36,059 nucleotides of DNA. Origin: Caryophanales bacterium UBA5026. GTDB taxonomy: Bacteria; Bacillota_I; Bacilli_A; RF39; UBA660. This document shows positions 8,034 through 15,384 of the stretch, piece after piece. The stretch is taken from NCBI GenBank assembly GCA_002416285.1, contig DICM01000010.1, forward strand, positions 1 to 36,059, in the 5' to 3' direction. The position numbers were made by a program, and so were the translations under genes. Each line of letters opens with the position of its first letter. The first letter of the stretch is position 1. The notes under the pieces were generated by a model, which was not told the origin of the DNA, ran no database searches, and saw only the letters and a program-made list of their open reading frames with translations.

Positions 8034-8711
8034 TTAATCACCTATCTTATACCCAATTCCTCTGACTGTTTTAATGATATTTGGATTAATTGGATCGTCT
8101 TCAATTTTTTCACGGATACGTTTAATATACACGGTAAGAGTATTATCATTAACATATGCTTCATTGACATCCCAAATATCAGCCAGAATTTTTTCTCTAC
8201 TGAAAACCACATTAGGATTAAGAGCTAGAATTAGTAATATTTTATATTCTAAAGCAGTCAGAAAAACATCAACACCACTTTTAAATACCCGAGCTTGTTT
8301 CATATCAATACGAACGTTTCCAATCGTAATTACATTAGATTCACTTTCTTTATTAGTGCGCCTTAACACATTTTTAATTCTAGAAACTAGCTCTCGAGCC
8401 TTAAACGGTTTTGTAATATAATCATCCGCACCCATATCGAGCCCTCGAACAATGGAAACCTCCAAATCGTTAGCTGTTAAAAAAATAATCGGGATATCTC
8501 CTTTCTCTTTAATTTTATCAAAGAGATCATATCCACTTCCATCCGGTAGATTAATATCTAAAAGAACTAACTCAACCTTATTATTTGCTAAATAAGATAA
8601 TGCGGCTTCCATAGTCCCACATTCGATCGGTTCAAACTTTTCCTGTTCAAGATAATAAGTTAATCCTAAACGAATTGTCTCATCATCTTCCACGATCATA
8701 ATTTTTGTCAT
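8034..8711 (-). CDS. OmpR/PhoB-family response regulator
   Basis: This 225-residue two-domain regulator has a receiver domain with the acidic pair Asp9/Asp10, phosphoacceptor Asp52 in LVLLDINLPDGSG, Thr79 in FLTAND and Lys101 in ITKPFKARE. The C-terminal winged helix (about residues 128-224) ends in the recognition and wing signature YVNDNTLTVYIKRIREKIE and TVRGIGYKI. It is the first gene of a two-gene operon with the kinase. GAGGTG is the ribosome site, and a TATAAT box lies six bases before it. Targets are not evident; the neighbouring lemA-DUF2207 pair is upstream on the same strand but has its own terminator between. Confidence 0.95.
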   Translation of the reverse strand: MTKIMIVEDDETIRLGLTYYLEQEKFEPIECGTMEAALSYLANNKVELVLLDINLPDGSGYDLFDKIKEKGDIPIIFLTANDLEVSIVRGLDMGADDYITKPFKARELVSRIKNVLRRTNKESESNVITIGNVRIDMKQARVFKSGVDVFLTALEYKILLILALNPNVVFSREKILADIWDVNEAYVNDNTLTVYIKRIREKIEDDPINPNIIKTVRGIGYKIGD

Positions 8712-8716
8712 AGTTT

Positions 8717-8734
8717 CACCTCAACTTCATTATA
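8717..8734 (-). promoter_or_regulatory. -10 box and SD of the response regulator
   Basis: TATAAT (8729-8734), six bases, then GAGGTG (8717-8722) on the minus strand. Transcription would start at the Shine-Dalgarno sequence. No clear -35 box is seen. Confidence 0.5.
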
Positions 8735-8777
8735 CTATAAAATAAATTATTCTAAATGAATTTTTTGTAAGAAAAAA

Positions 8778-8795
8778 GAGATCAGAAACGACCTC
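8778..8795 (-). terminator. Intrinsic terminator after the DUF2207 gene
   Basis: GAGGTC and GATCTC pair (one G-T wobble) around GTTTCT and are followed by TTTTTTC on the minus strand. It overlaps the end of the DUF2207 gene. Confidence 0.75.
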
Positions 8796-10617
8796 CTCCA
8801 CCACCGCCACCAAATGATCCTCCACCTGAAGAAAAGCCTCCACCATAACCGCTTGAGGAACTCATTTGTGTCTGTGCTGCTGAAATTGATGAATGAACTG
8901 TATTATTTACTTGATGAGAGAAATCTGAGAAGATAATAAAATTAATAGGATCAAACCCAACAATATTGGATTGATATGCCTGCATTTTTATCTTCATTGT
9001 TTTGGCTAGTTTTTTCGCACAGCCTAGACTAACGGCATATACCAAGTATTTTTCCCAAAGATAAATCTCCGGTAACTCTTTATCATCCATTGTTCCAAAA
9101 TCAATCATAAATTTCTTTAATGCTTTCCATTTTTGAAAATCATCATTTCCTACTTTTGTTCTTCTATTGAATGCAAGGAAATAAATGCTAAATAAAACGG
9201 ATAATATAATCGAAATAACTGATTCTAATATTTGTCCTTCTAATGACAATTCAACAATTGATAGTACAAAACCAAAGATACAATATGTGAATAGTAATAC
9301 TTTAATTCCATAGTGTTGTTCAAAAAAATTCTCTTTTCTTGCTGCTTTGGTAGCTGTACTTTTCCAAGCTTGATAGTCATTATAATAGCTTTCAGGATTT
9401 TTCTTTGCCTGTTTTTTTAATTCCGTTAAAGTCACTGTTTGACCTACTTCTACCTTTTCAAACATAAATGAAAGAAGAGATTCTTCCTGTTTTGTAATTT
9501 GATCGGTAGCAAGCAAAGTAAGTTCATAATCTTTTTTAGCAATCTCTTCTAGCTTTAATTTTTTTCGTTGTATTAAAGATAAAATTGATGCAGAAAAATC
9601 ATCTTCATTGATATATTTACGGAATAAATAACCGACTACCTCTGGTCCATACTCTTTTGGAAAATCTCGATAATAATCGCCACTAAAATCACTTTTATAC
9701 TCTTTATCATATTTTTTATAACAATAAAAAGCAAATCCAAATAAGCCAACTAACCAAAGACGTCTAATTGTAGTAACAATTGCTAGGATTAATTTTTGAC
9801 GTTCACGCTGTTTATTTGCTTCATCAGCTCTTATTGTTTCCACTTTTAAAATAGATGGTAAAGCTTCTACGTTACTCTCTTTCGTACTAGAAGATATAAC
9901 ATCGAGATCAAAAACTGCTCTAAGATCAATTGACGTATGTGCTGCTAAATCATCAACACGTAAATAGACCGTAGTTTGATCGATATTTTTTGTGTAACCG
10001 TTTAAAGGTCCGTGTCCCCAAGCTCTAAGCTCTGTTTTATTGTTTGGCAAATGAAGATAAAATTCAAACTTAGCAACATCTTCAGTAAGCTCATCAGAAA
10101 AAATATTGAATCCGAGCTCTGATACGTCAAGATGGCGAATTGCCATATTCTTTATCACGTAGGATAGATAAAAAGCTCTTCGTCCATAATTACTTGGATT
10201 AAACATTTTAACACTTACTCCATTTGTATGAGTAGAAAGTGTATAGACTCCTACCTCACCTTTAGAAGCACTATTTACTTTTGAAAAAATATTTCCTGTT
10301 TTGGACAGATCATCAACTGTGATAGAATCTAAATCAAAAGATTGGATTTTTTGAACAGTGATATCATCACCATTATAGATATCACTACCTTCAAATGACC
10401 GAATACTTCCATCAAAAACTTGAGTATTTGAATTTCGATAGTTTAAGATACGCTCAAAACCATTGAACTCACCTTCCAAAACAAATAGTTCCTGAACCGA
10501 AACATCTCCATTCGGTTCTACCGTGGCATCATAGATATATTCCTTAATACCCTCTTTCGCTAAAGCAAAACTAGGAAATAGAAAAAGACAAAGGAATAAA
10601 ATTATTTTTTTCTTCAT
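8782..10617 (-). CDS. DUF2207 family membrane protein with Gly-rich C-terminus
   Basis: This 611-residue protein begins with a classical signal peptide (MKKKIILFLCLFLFPSFALA, cleavage after ALA, residue 20). A large extracytoplasmic beta-rich domain follows to about residue 265, then a membrane segment (about 280-300), a cytoplasmic region starting YKKYDKEYKSDFSGDYYRDFP, a further pair of membrane segments (about 432-485), and a Ser/Gly tail ending in GGGGGGGRF. This is the architecture of DUF2207 proteins, whose biochemical role is not established. They are commonly encoded next to lemA, as here. The ribosome site AGGAGG lies just inside the hairpin that terminates lemA. Confidence 0.88.
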   Translation of the reverse strand: MKKKIILFLCLFLFPSFALAKEGIKEYIYDATVEPNGDVSVQELFVLEGEFNGFERILNYRNSNTQVFDGSIRSFEGSDIYNGDDITVQKIQSFDLDSITVDDLSKTGNIFSKVNSASKGEVGVYTLSTHTNGVSVKMFNPSNYGRRAFYLSYVIKNMAIRHLDVSELGFNIFSDELTEDVAKFEFYLHLPNNKTELRAWGHGPLNGYTKNIDQTTVYLRVDDLAAHTSIDLRAVFDLDVISSSTKESNVEALPSILKVETIRADEANKQRERQKLILAIVTTIRRLWLVGLFGFAFYCYKKYDKEYKSDFSGDYYRDFPKEYGPEVVGYLFRKYINEDDFSASILSLIQRKKLKLEEIAKKDYELTLLATDQITKQEESLLSFMFEKVEVGQTVTLTELKKQAKKNPESYYNDYQAWKSTATKAARKENFFEQHYGIKVLLFTYCIFGFVLSIVELSLEGQILESVISIILSVLFSIYFLAFNRRTKVGNDDFQKWKALKKFMIDFGTMDDKELPEIYLWEKYLVYAVSLGCAKKLAKTMKIKMQAYQSNIVGFDPINFIIFSDFSHQVNNTVHSSISAAQTQMSSSSGYGGGFSSGGGSFGGGGGGGRF

Positions 10618-10631
10618 ACACTCCTCCTAGG

Positions 10632-10653
10632 AAAAAAGCTTACAATTGTAAGC
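10632..10653 (-). terminator. Intergenic terminator between lemA and DUF2207 gene
   Basis: GCTTACAATTGTAAGC (10638-10653) is a perfect 16-base palindrome. On the minus strand it is followed by TTTTTT (10632-10637), and the DUF2207 ribosome site comes only a few bases later. It should end part of the lemA transcripts before the second gene. Confidence 0.75.
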
Positions 10654-10654
10654 C

Positions 10655-11203
10655 TTAAAATTGAACTTTTGGAACTTCTCGTTCTTGGTCGTTTGCTTCA
10701 AAGAATTCTTCAGGTTTAAATCCGAACATTGAAGCGATAATATTTGAAGGGAACATTTCAAGTTTATTACGATATTTTAAAACACTATCGTTATAAAATT
10801 GTCTTGAGAAACCTATTTTATCTTCTGTTTCCTTCAAGTTCGCTTGTAAATCCATAAAATTTGTATTTGCTTTTAAATCTGGATAAGCTTCTGCTAACGC
10901 GAATAAGCGTCCTAAAGCTTGTGTCAATTCCCCATTTGCAGCAATCTCTTCACTCGTCGTTGTTGCTTGTACTGCTTTATTACGTGCTGTAATTACTTCT
11001 TCTAGTGTTGATTTTTCATGTCCTGCATAACCTTTTACTGTCTCAACTAAATTTGGAATTAAATCAGCACGACGTTTTAAAAGTACATCAATTTGTGCCC
11101 ATTGATCCTTTACTCTGTTTTTTAGGTTAACTAAGGTGTTGTAAGTTCCCATAACATATAACAGAATAAAAACAATGATTACTCCAACAATTATCCATAC
11201 CAT
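10655..11203 (-). CDS. lemA: LemA family protein
   Basis: A 182-residue protein with an N-terminal membrane segment (about residues 2-20) followed by a mostly helical domain. The LemA landmarks are visible: YNTLVNLKNRVKDQWAQIDV, LKRRADLIPNLVETVKGYA, HEKSTLEEVITARN and FSRQFYNDSVLKYRNKLEMF, ending with FKPEEFFEA. The N-terminus anchors the protein, and the helical bundle lies outside or along the membrane; the molecular role remains unclear. The family length (about 180-190) matches. It is the first gene of a pair with a DUF2207 gene and has its own promoter with AGGAGG six bases after TATAAT. Confidence 0.95.
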   Translation of the reverse strand: MVWIIVGVIIVFILLYVMGTYNTLVNLKNRVKDQWAQIDVLLKRRADLIPNLVETVKGYAGHEKSTLEEVITARNKAVQATTTSEEIAANGELTQALGRLFALAEAYPDLKANTNFMDLQANLKETEDKIGFSRQFYNDSVLKYRNKLEMFPSNIIASMFGFKPEEFFEANDQEREVPKVQF

Positions 11204-11211
11204 ATTATCAT

Positions 11212-11229
11212 CCTCCTAAGATTATTATA
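11212..11229 (-). promoter_or_regulatory. -10 box and SD of lemA
   Basis: TATAAT (11224-11229) is followed after six bases by AGGAGG (11212-11217) on the minus strand, then the ATG. The -35 region is T/A-rich without a good match. Confidence 0.55.
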
Positions 11230-11258
11230 CATATAAATGTTTAAAAAAGAAACATTTT

Positions 11259-11288
11259 TGTATATTTTTACATTCTTTTTTCAAACTA
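11259..11288 (+). promoter_or_regulatory. Sigma-G-like promoter upstream of sspI
   Basis: TGTATA (11259-11264), 17 bases, then CAAACTA (11282-11288). This is close to the Bacillus sigma-G pattern TGAATA-N17-CATACTA (5/6 and 6/7 matches). SspI is a forespore protein in Bacillus, which fits. The site lies only five bases before the AGAAAGG ribosome site, which would make the leader very short. Confidence 0.45.
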
Positions 11289-11308
11289 ATAGAAGAAAGG
11301 ATGATCGT

Positions 11309-11521
11309 ATGAACCTAGATATTCGAAATTACATTGAAGATAATTTTAAAAATGCCACAACAGACGATATTAAAGAATCAATAGAGGAAGCTTTAAGTTC
11401 TAAGGAAGAAGTCACACTTCCAGGGCTTGGAGTATTCTTTGAACTACTATGGAAAAATAGTAGTGAGGAAGAAAGAGAAACAATTTTAAATAAAATTCAC
11501 GATCAAACAAAAAAAGATTAG
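11309..11521 (+). CDS. sspI: Small acid-soluble spore protein, SspI family
   Basis: A 70-residue acidic protein containing PGLGVFFELLWKNSSEEER (about residues 38-56), the hallmark of SspI (PGLGVLFEviW in Bacillus), after an N-terminal NLDIRNYI-type start and a helical middle (about residues 18-31). In Bacillus, SspI is a minor spore protein made in the forespore; its biochemical job is not defined. Length matches the family (about 70 residues). I set the start at 11309 because AGAAAGG (11294-11300) precedes it, and the ATG at 11301 is stopped after three codons. The gene is on the opposite strand to lemA and convergent with mraY. Its presence is strong evidence that the organism makes endospores. 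Confidence 0.88.
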   Translation: MNLDIRNYIEDNFKNATTDDIKESIEEALSSKEEVTLPGLGVFFELLWKNSSEEERETILNKIHDQTKKD

Positions 11522-11538
11522 AACTTCTAATCTTTTTT
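11508..11538. terminator. Bidirectional terminator between sspI and mraY
   Basis: A long near-perfect palindrome built from AAAAAGATTAGAA and TTCTAATCTTTTT around one base. It has T-runs on both strands, so it can end both convergent genes. Confidence 0.85.
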
Positions 11539-12529
11539 AAATCCATACAGCGAACAAGACGCCGAGCATTGCCAGAATAATACCTACTACCCAAAATGAT
11601 TTTACAATATCTCTTTCATCCCAACCAAGTTTTTCAAAATGATGATGTAATGGTGTCATTAAAAATAATTTTTTTCCGTTTGACATCACTGATAATGTCT
11701 GTAAGATGCATACTAACGTTTCAATAATAAAGACACCTGAAATAATAATAAATGTAACTTCATGATTCGTAATAATAGCGATAGTAGCAAGTGTTCCACC
11801 TAATGAAAGACTTCCCGTATCACCCATGATTATTTTAGCGGGATGAGTATTATAGAATAAAAAGCCTAATAACGATCCTACTAATATAAAACAGAACACT
11901 GCAATTTCCTCATAACCTGCAACCCAAGTAGAGTTCCATGCGATAAGACCAAAAGCTAGAAAGGCAATGAGTGATAATCCACCAGCTAATCCATCTAATC
12001 CATCCGTTATATTTACTGCATTAGAACTTGCTACTAACATAAATAGTAAGAAAACTCCATAAAACCAGCCCATATGTAGATGAATTCCAAGTGTATGGAT
12101 TGTAAGTTCAGGTTCTCTTCCTGTCCTCATGAAAAGGAAGAAAAATATAATGGCGATTAATAATTGTCCAAATAGTTTTTGAATTTCTGTCAGACCTATG
12201 TTATTCCGTCTTTTAATAATTAAAAAATCATCTAAGAATCCAAGTCCAGCATAAGCTAAAAATACAAACAAAATAATAAATAGATTATCTGAAAACTCAA
12301 TTTTATTAAGTGCTAATAAAATTAAAATAGTAAGAACTGTCGGAACAATGAAGATAAATCCCCCCATCGTTGGTGTTCCTTCTTTTTTCTTGTGTTTTTC
12401 TCTTAAAAAGATACTTAAACTTTGTTTTACGTGTAATTTCTTTAATAATGGAATGAGAACCATTCCAGAAAATATCGATAATAAAAATCCAATCATTAGT
12501 GCTAACATTGCTTTGGCTAAGACTAACAC
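11537..12529 (-). CDS. mraY: Phospho-N-acetylmuramoyl-pentapeptide-transferase
   Basis: MraY moves phospho-MurNAc-pentapeptide from UDP to undecaprenyl phosphate, making lipid I, the first membrane step of peptidoglycan synthesis. The 330-residue protein has about ten hydrophobic segments. Motifs are KKKEGTPTMGGFIFI, GFLDDFLIIKRRNNIGL (the DD pair), NAVNITDGLDGLAGG, FLFYNTHPAKIIMGDTGSL and MTPLHHHFEKLGW near the C-terminus, all diagnostic. The start codon is GTG at 12529, seven bases after AGGAGA, which overlaps the stop of the upstream MurE gene, so the two are coupled. It ends in the terminator shared with sspI. Confidence 0.97.
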   Translation of the reverse strand: MLVLAKAMLALMIGFLLSIFSGMVLIPLLKKLHVKQSLSIFLREKHKKKEGTPTMGGFIFIVPTVLTILILLALNKIEFSDNLFIILFVFLAYAGLGFLDDFLIIKRRNNIGLTEIQKLFGQLLIAIIFFFLFMRTGREPELTIHTLGIHLHMGWFYGVFLLFMLVASSNAVNITDGLDGLAGGLSLIAFLAFGLIAWNSTWVAGYEEIAVFCFILVGSLLGFLFYNTHPAKIIMGDTGSLSLGGTLATIAIITNHEVTFIIISGVFIIETLVCILQTLSVMSNGKKLFLMTPLHHHFEKLGWDERDIVKSFWVVGIILAMLGVLFAVWI

Positions 12530-12540
12530 AATACCATCTC

Positions 12541-13884
12541 CTAAATATATTTCATTACTACAGCACGATCGTCAAAATCATATTTTACACCTTTTATGAG
12601 TTGATATGTTTCATGCCCTTTTCCAAGTATTAACAGTATATCATTTTTATCACACTTTTGTATACCCTTATAAATCGCATTTTCACGATTTCTTTCAACT
12701 TCATAATTATCTTTTTTCAAATTCTCTATCATATCTTTTAAAATGGTATCAGGATCCTCATCCCTTGGATTATCACTCGTAAAAATTACATAATCGGAAT
12801 ATTCAGTTGCTAGGTCTGCCATTAGCGGACGTTTAAATTTATCACGATCTCCACCACAACCGATTACAGTATAGATGTGATCTGGATTTAACTCCTTCAT
12901 CGTTTTTAAAATATTCCATGTAGCATCTGGGGTGTGAGCATAATCAATAATGATCATAGAATCTTTATATGCAATCTTTTCCATTCTCCCGCGTGGTTCT
13001 TCTAAACCTTTAACAATACTCTCATCCAGTAATTCTAAATCATCTAATACAACCATAATAGAAACTAAATTATAGATATTGTAAGTACCTATTAATGCAG
13101 TCTCATATTCTTTTTTAATATTATCTTTTTCTACTGTAAATATACTATGGGTAATATCCCTTTCGGTAATTTCAAATCGGTAATCAGCATTCTCTTTTGT
13201 ACCATAGGTAATTGCACCATGTTTTAAGAAAGATTCAGCATAAGAGTCATCTAGATTTACAATTCTTTTGCCGCCTTCTTTTACATGATCAAATAATTTT
13301 AATTTTGCCTCCAAATAAGAATCCATTGTCTTATGGTAATCCAAATGATCCTTGGTTAAATTGGTAAACATCACGTAATCAAATTCTAAATGACCAATTC
13401 TATTTTTATCAAGAGCATGACTACTTACTTCCATCGCTACATATTCATAACCCTCCTTTTTACATTCTAGTAACATGTCATAAAGTTCGACTACATCTGG
13501 AGTTGTATTATTAAGTGTTCTCGCCTTTCCCTCTTCTTTATAAAAACCGATTGTTCCAATATAAGCACACTTATGGCTCAACTTATTTAAAGCTTGATAA
13601 AGTAAATAACAGCTTGTAGTTTTACCATTCGTTCCTGTTACTCCAATTAGCTTTAAATCAGCAAGTTCCTCCTTATATCTACGATTCATCTCCTCAATTA
13701 AATATTCTCTTGTATCTTTTACAATCAGTGTATCTACACTGTATAATCCATATTCAGCGATTACCTTACTCGCACCATTAAAAATTGCTTCTCCAATATG
13801 CTCATGACCATCGTGAGTAGCTTCTTTAATGGCAGCAAAAGTATCACCTTTTTCAATTTTTCTAGAGTCCGTTTTTATTTCCAT
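12541..13884 (-). CDS. murE: MurE-type ligase 1 (DNPR motif; probable meso-diaminopimelate ligase)
   Basis: MurE adds the third residue to UDP-MurNAc-L-Ala-D-Glu using ATP. The 447-residue protein has the P-loop GVTGTNGKTT (residues 81-90), TTPD (127-130), VSSHAL (153-158), TNLTKDHLDYH (174-184) and the carbamylated-lysine region YLEAK (190-194). The specificity motif DNPR (371-374) and GKGHE (421-425) match enzymes that use meso-diaminopimelate. The start at 13884 (MEIKTDSRK) aligns with the neighbouring paralogue, and AAGGG precedes it by about twelve bases; an ATG at 13908 has no ribosome site. The gene sits between a second MurE-type gene and mraY on one transcript. Confidence 0.93.
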   Translation of the reverse strand: MEIKTDSRKIEKGDTFAAIKEATHDGHEHIGEAIFNGASKVIAEYGLYSVDTLIVKDTREYLIEEMNRRYKEELADLKLIGVTGTNGKTTSCYLLYQALNKLSHKCAYIGTIGFYKEEGKARTLNNTTPDVVELYDMLLECKKEGYEYVAMEVSSHALDKNRIGHLEFDYVMFTNLTKDHLDYHKTMDSYLEAKLKLFDHVKEGGKRIVNLDDSYAESFLKHGAITYGTKENADYRFEITERDITHSIFTVEKDNIKKEYETALIGTYNIYNLVSIMVVLDDLELLDESIVKGLEEPRGRMEKIAYKDSMIIIDYAHTPDATWNILKTMKELNPDHIYTVIGCGGDRDKFKRPLMADLATEYSDYVIFTSDNPRDEDPDTILKDMIENLKKDNYEVERNRENAIYKGIQKCDKNDILLILGKGHETYQLIKGVKYDFDDRAVVMKYI

Positions 13885-13885
13885 A

Positions 13886-13934
13886 CAAAAACCATTCCCT
13901 TCTTCCATATTGTATGAAAAGAAGATAGAATGGT
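13886..13934 (-). promoter_or_regulatory. Intergenic hairpin before murE1 (possible attenuator or SD mask)
   Basis: On the minus strand CATTC and CTTCTT upstream can pair with AAGAAG and GAATG downstream, and TTTTTG follows. The downstream arm contains the only purine-rich ribosome site for the DNPR-type murE gene. The structure could therefore end some transcripts or hide that site. Confidence 0.45.
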
Positions 13935-13941
13935 GTTTTGT

Positions 13942-15309
13942 CTAATTCTGTTCGTTTAAAATATCCGTAACCACTTTATGATCATTAAATGGAATTTTAT
14001 CTCTTCCAATAATCATAGATTCCTCGTGTCCTTTACCAAGGATTAATAATGTATCGTTTTCTCCTAGTAATGTAATCCCTTTTCGAATGGCCTCTTTCCG
14101 GTCTAAACAGACTTCGTAGTGATCACTCACTAACCCATTTGTTATATCAGCAACAATTTGATTCGGATCTTCAAAATGTGGATCATCGTTAGTAATGATA
14201 AAATAATCAGATAGATCAGAAACCAAGTTTGCCATAATTGGTCTTTTCGTACGATCACGATCTCCCGTACAACCAAATACCACATAGATATGACCGTTAG
14301 TTACTTCTTTCATAGCCGTAATAATATTCTCAATCGCATCTGGACTATGAGCGTAATCAATGACAATACTATTACTTTGATAAAGAATAGTTTCAATTCT
14401 TCCACTTGGAGCTTTAATCGTTTCAAAGATACTAGCTATTTTGTCTTTTTTAATACCAATCGTCTCCAAAAATGCGATTGTAGCGATTGAATTATAGACA
14501 TTGTATCTTCCAATTAAATTTGTTTGAATAATAGATTCCTCTTGATTAGAAATATAAGAAAATGTTGTTCCTTTATTGGACATCTGATAGGATTCTACCT
14601 TAAAATCAGATTCCCCAAATCCATAAGTAATAGTCTTATTTTCTGGTAACATAAAATAATTTTTATACTTATCATCGACATTGACAAAGGCAAGACCATC
14701 CTTTTTTAAACTTTTAAATAAAACTTGTTTTGCTTTGGCGTATTCATCCATAGTTTTATGGAAATCCAAATGATCCTGAGTAAGATTTGTAAATATTGCT
14801 GCATCGAATGTTAGCGTTTTTATTCTTCCCATAGCCAGTGCATGACTACTTACTTCCATAACAATATTGCTACACCCTGCATCATAAGCTTCAATTAATA
14901 AATCATACATATCACACAAATCAACAGTTGTATTCGGTAAGTCGTAAATTTTCTCTTCGATATAAAAACCAACAGTTCCAATATAAGCAGTCTTACTTCC
15001 TATTTGATTTAATGCTTGATAAATAAACCAAGCAGTAGTAGTTTTTCCATTTGTTCCAGTAATTCCGATTAAATTCATTTCTTCAATTTGTTTATTATAG
15101 TTCTTTTTTAGTTCTTCTTCTAGATAAATTCGCGTATCAGGAACAATCTCAGTTGAAACACTATAACTTCCTTCTTCTGCAACTATTTTAGAAGCACCTA
15201 ATTCAATTGCTTTTTCTATAAAATCATGTCCGTCGCGACTAATTCCTCTAAGTGCAACGAACGTATCCCCTTTTCTAACCTTTCTAGAATCGGTTTTGAT
15301 TGTTATCAT
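13942..15309 (-). CDS. MurE-type ligase 2 (DDPH motif; amino acid substrate uncertain)
   Basis: A complete 455-residue Mur ligase clearly paralogous to the next gene, sharing IKTDSRK, GITGTNGKTT (82-91), VSSHAL (153-158), the AKAK carbamyl-lysine region (191-194), GRIETI and GKGHE (425-429). It differs at key sites. The amino-acid recognition motif is DDPH (375-378), neither the DNPR of diaminopimelate enzymes nor the DNPA I recall for lysine enzymes. The TTP motif of the UDP-MurNAc-dipeptide site is TTV (127-129). It is therefore probably a catalytically intact ligase with a different third-position amino acid or a different muramyl acceptor. The ATG has AGGATG upstream and a possible TTGCTT-N17-TAAAAT promoter. 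It begins the murE2-murE1-mraY transcript. Confidence 0.9.
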   Translation of the reverse strand: MITIKTDSRKVRKGDTFVALRGISRDGHDFIEKAIELGASKIVAEEGSYSVSTEIVPDTRIYLEEELKKNYNKQIEEMNLIGITGTNGKTTTAWFIYQALNQIGSKTAYIGTVGFYIEEKIYDLPNTTVDLCDMYDLLIEAYDAGCSNIVMEVSSHALAMGRIKTLTFDAAIFTNLTQDHLDFHKTMDEYAKAKQVLFKSLKKDGLAFVNVDDKYKNYFMLPENKTITYGFGESDFKVESYQMSNKGTTFSYISNQEESIIQTNLIGRYNVYNSIATIAFLETIGIKKDKIASIFETIKAPSGRIETILYQSNSIVIDYAHSPDAIENIITAMKEVTNGHIYVVFGCTGDRDRTKRPIMANLVSDLSDYFIITNDDPHFEDPNQIVADITNGLVSDHYEVCLDRKEAIRKGITLLGENDTLLILGKGHEESMIIGRDKIPFNDHKVVTDILNEQN

Positions 15310-15330
15310 ATTTCACATCCTAACAATAAT

Positions 15331-15359
15331 ATTTTACTATAACTATTACTTTTAAGCAA
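15331..15359 (-). promoter_or_regulatory. Candidate promoter of the murE-murE-mraY operon
   Basis: TTGCTT (15354-15359) and TAAAAT (15331-15336) are separated by 17 bases on the minus strand, 21 bases before the first ATG. Confidence 0.45.
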
Positions 15360-15384
15360 TAAGAACGAAAATTCATTTAATTTT

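Noticed and set aside
7995..8421. Plus-strand ORFs opposite the response regulator and kinase
   Set aside because: They are shadows of well-supported minus-strand genes, lack ribosome sites and have no recognisable motifs.
6822..8711. Naming the two-component system vncRS
   Set aside because: The general resemblance is to that group, but sensor regions are not conserved enough by eye and no neighbouring Vnc-type transporter genes are present.
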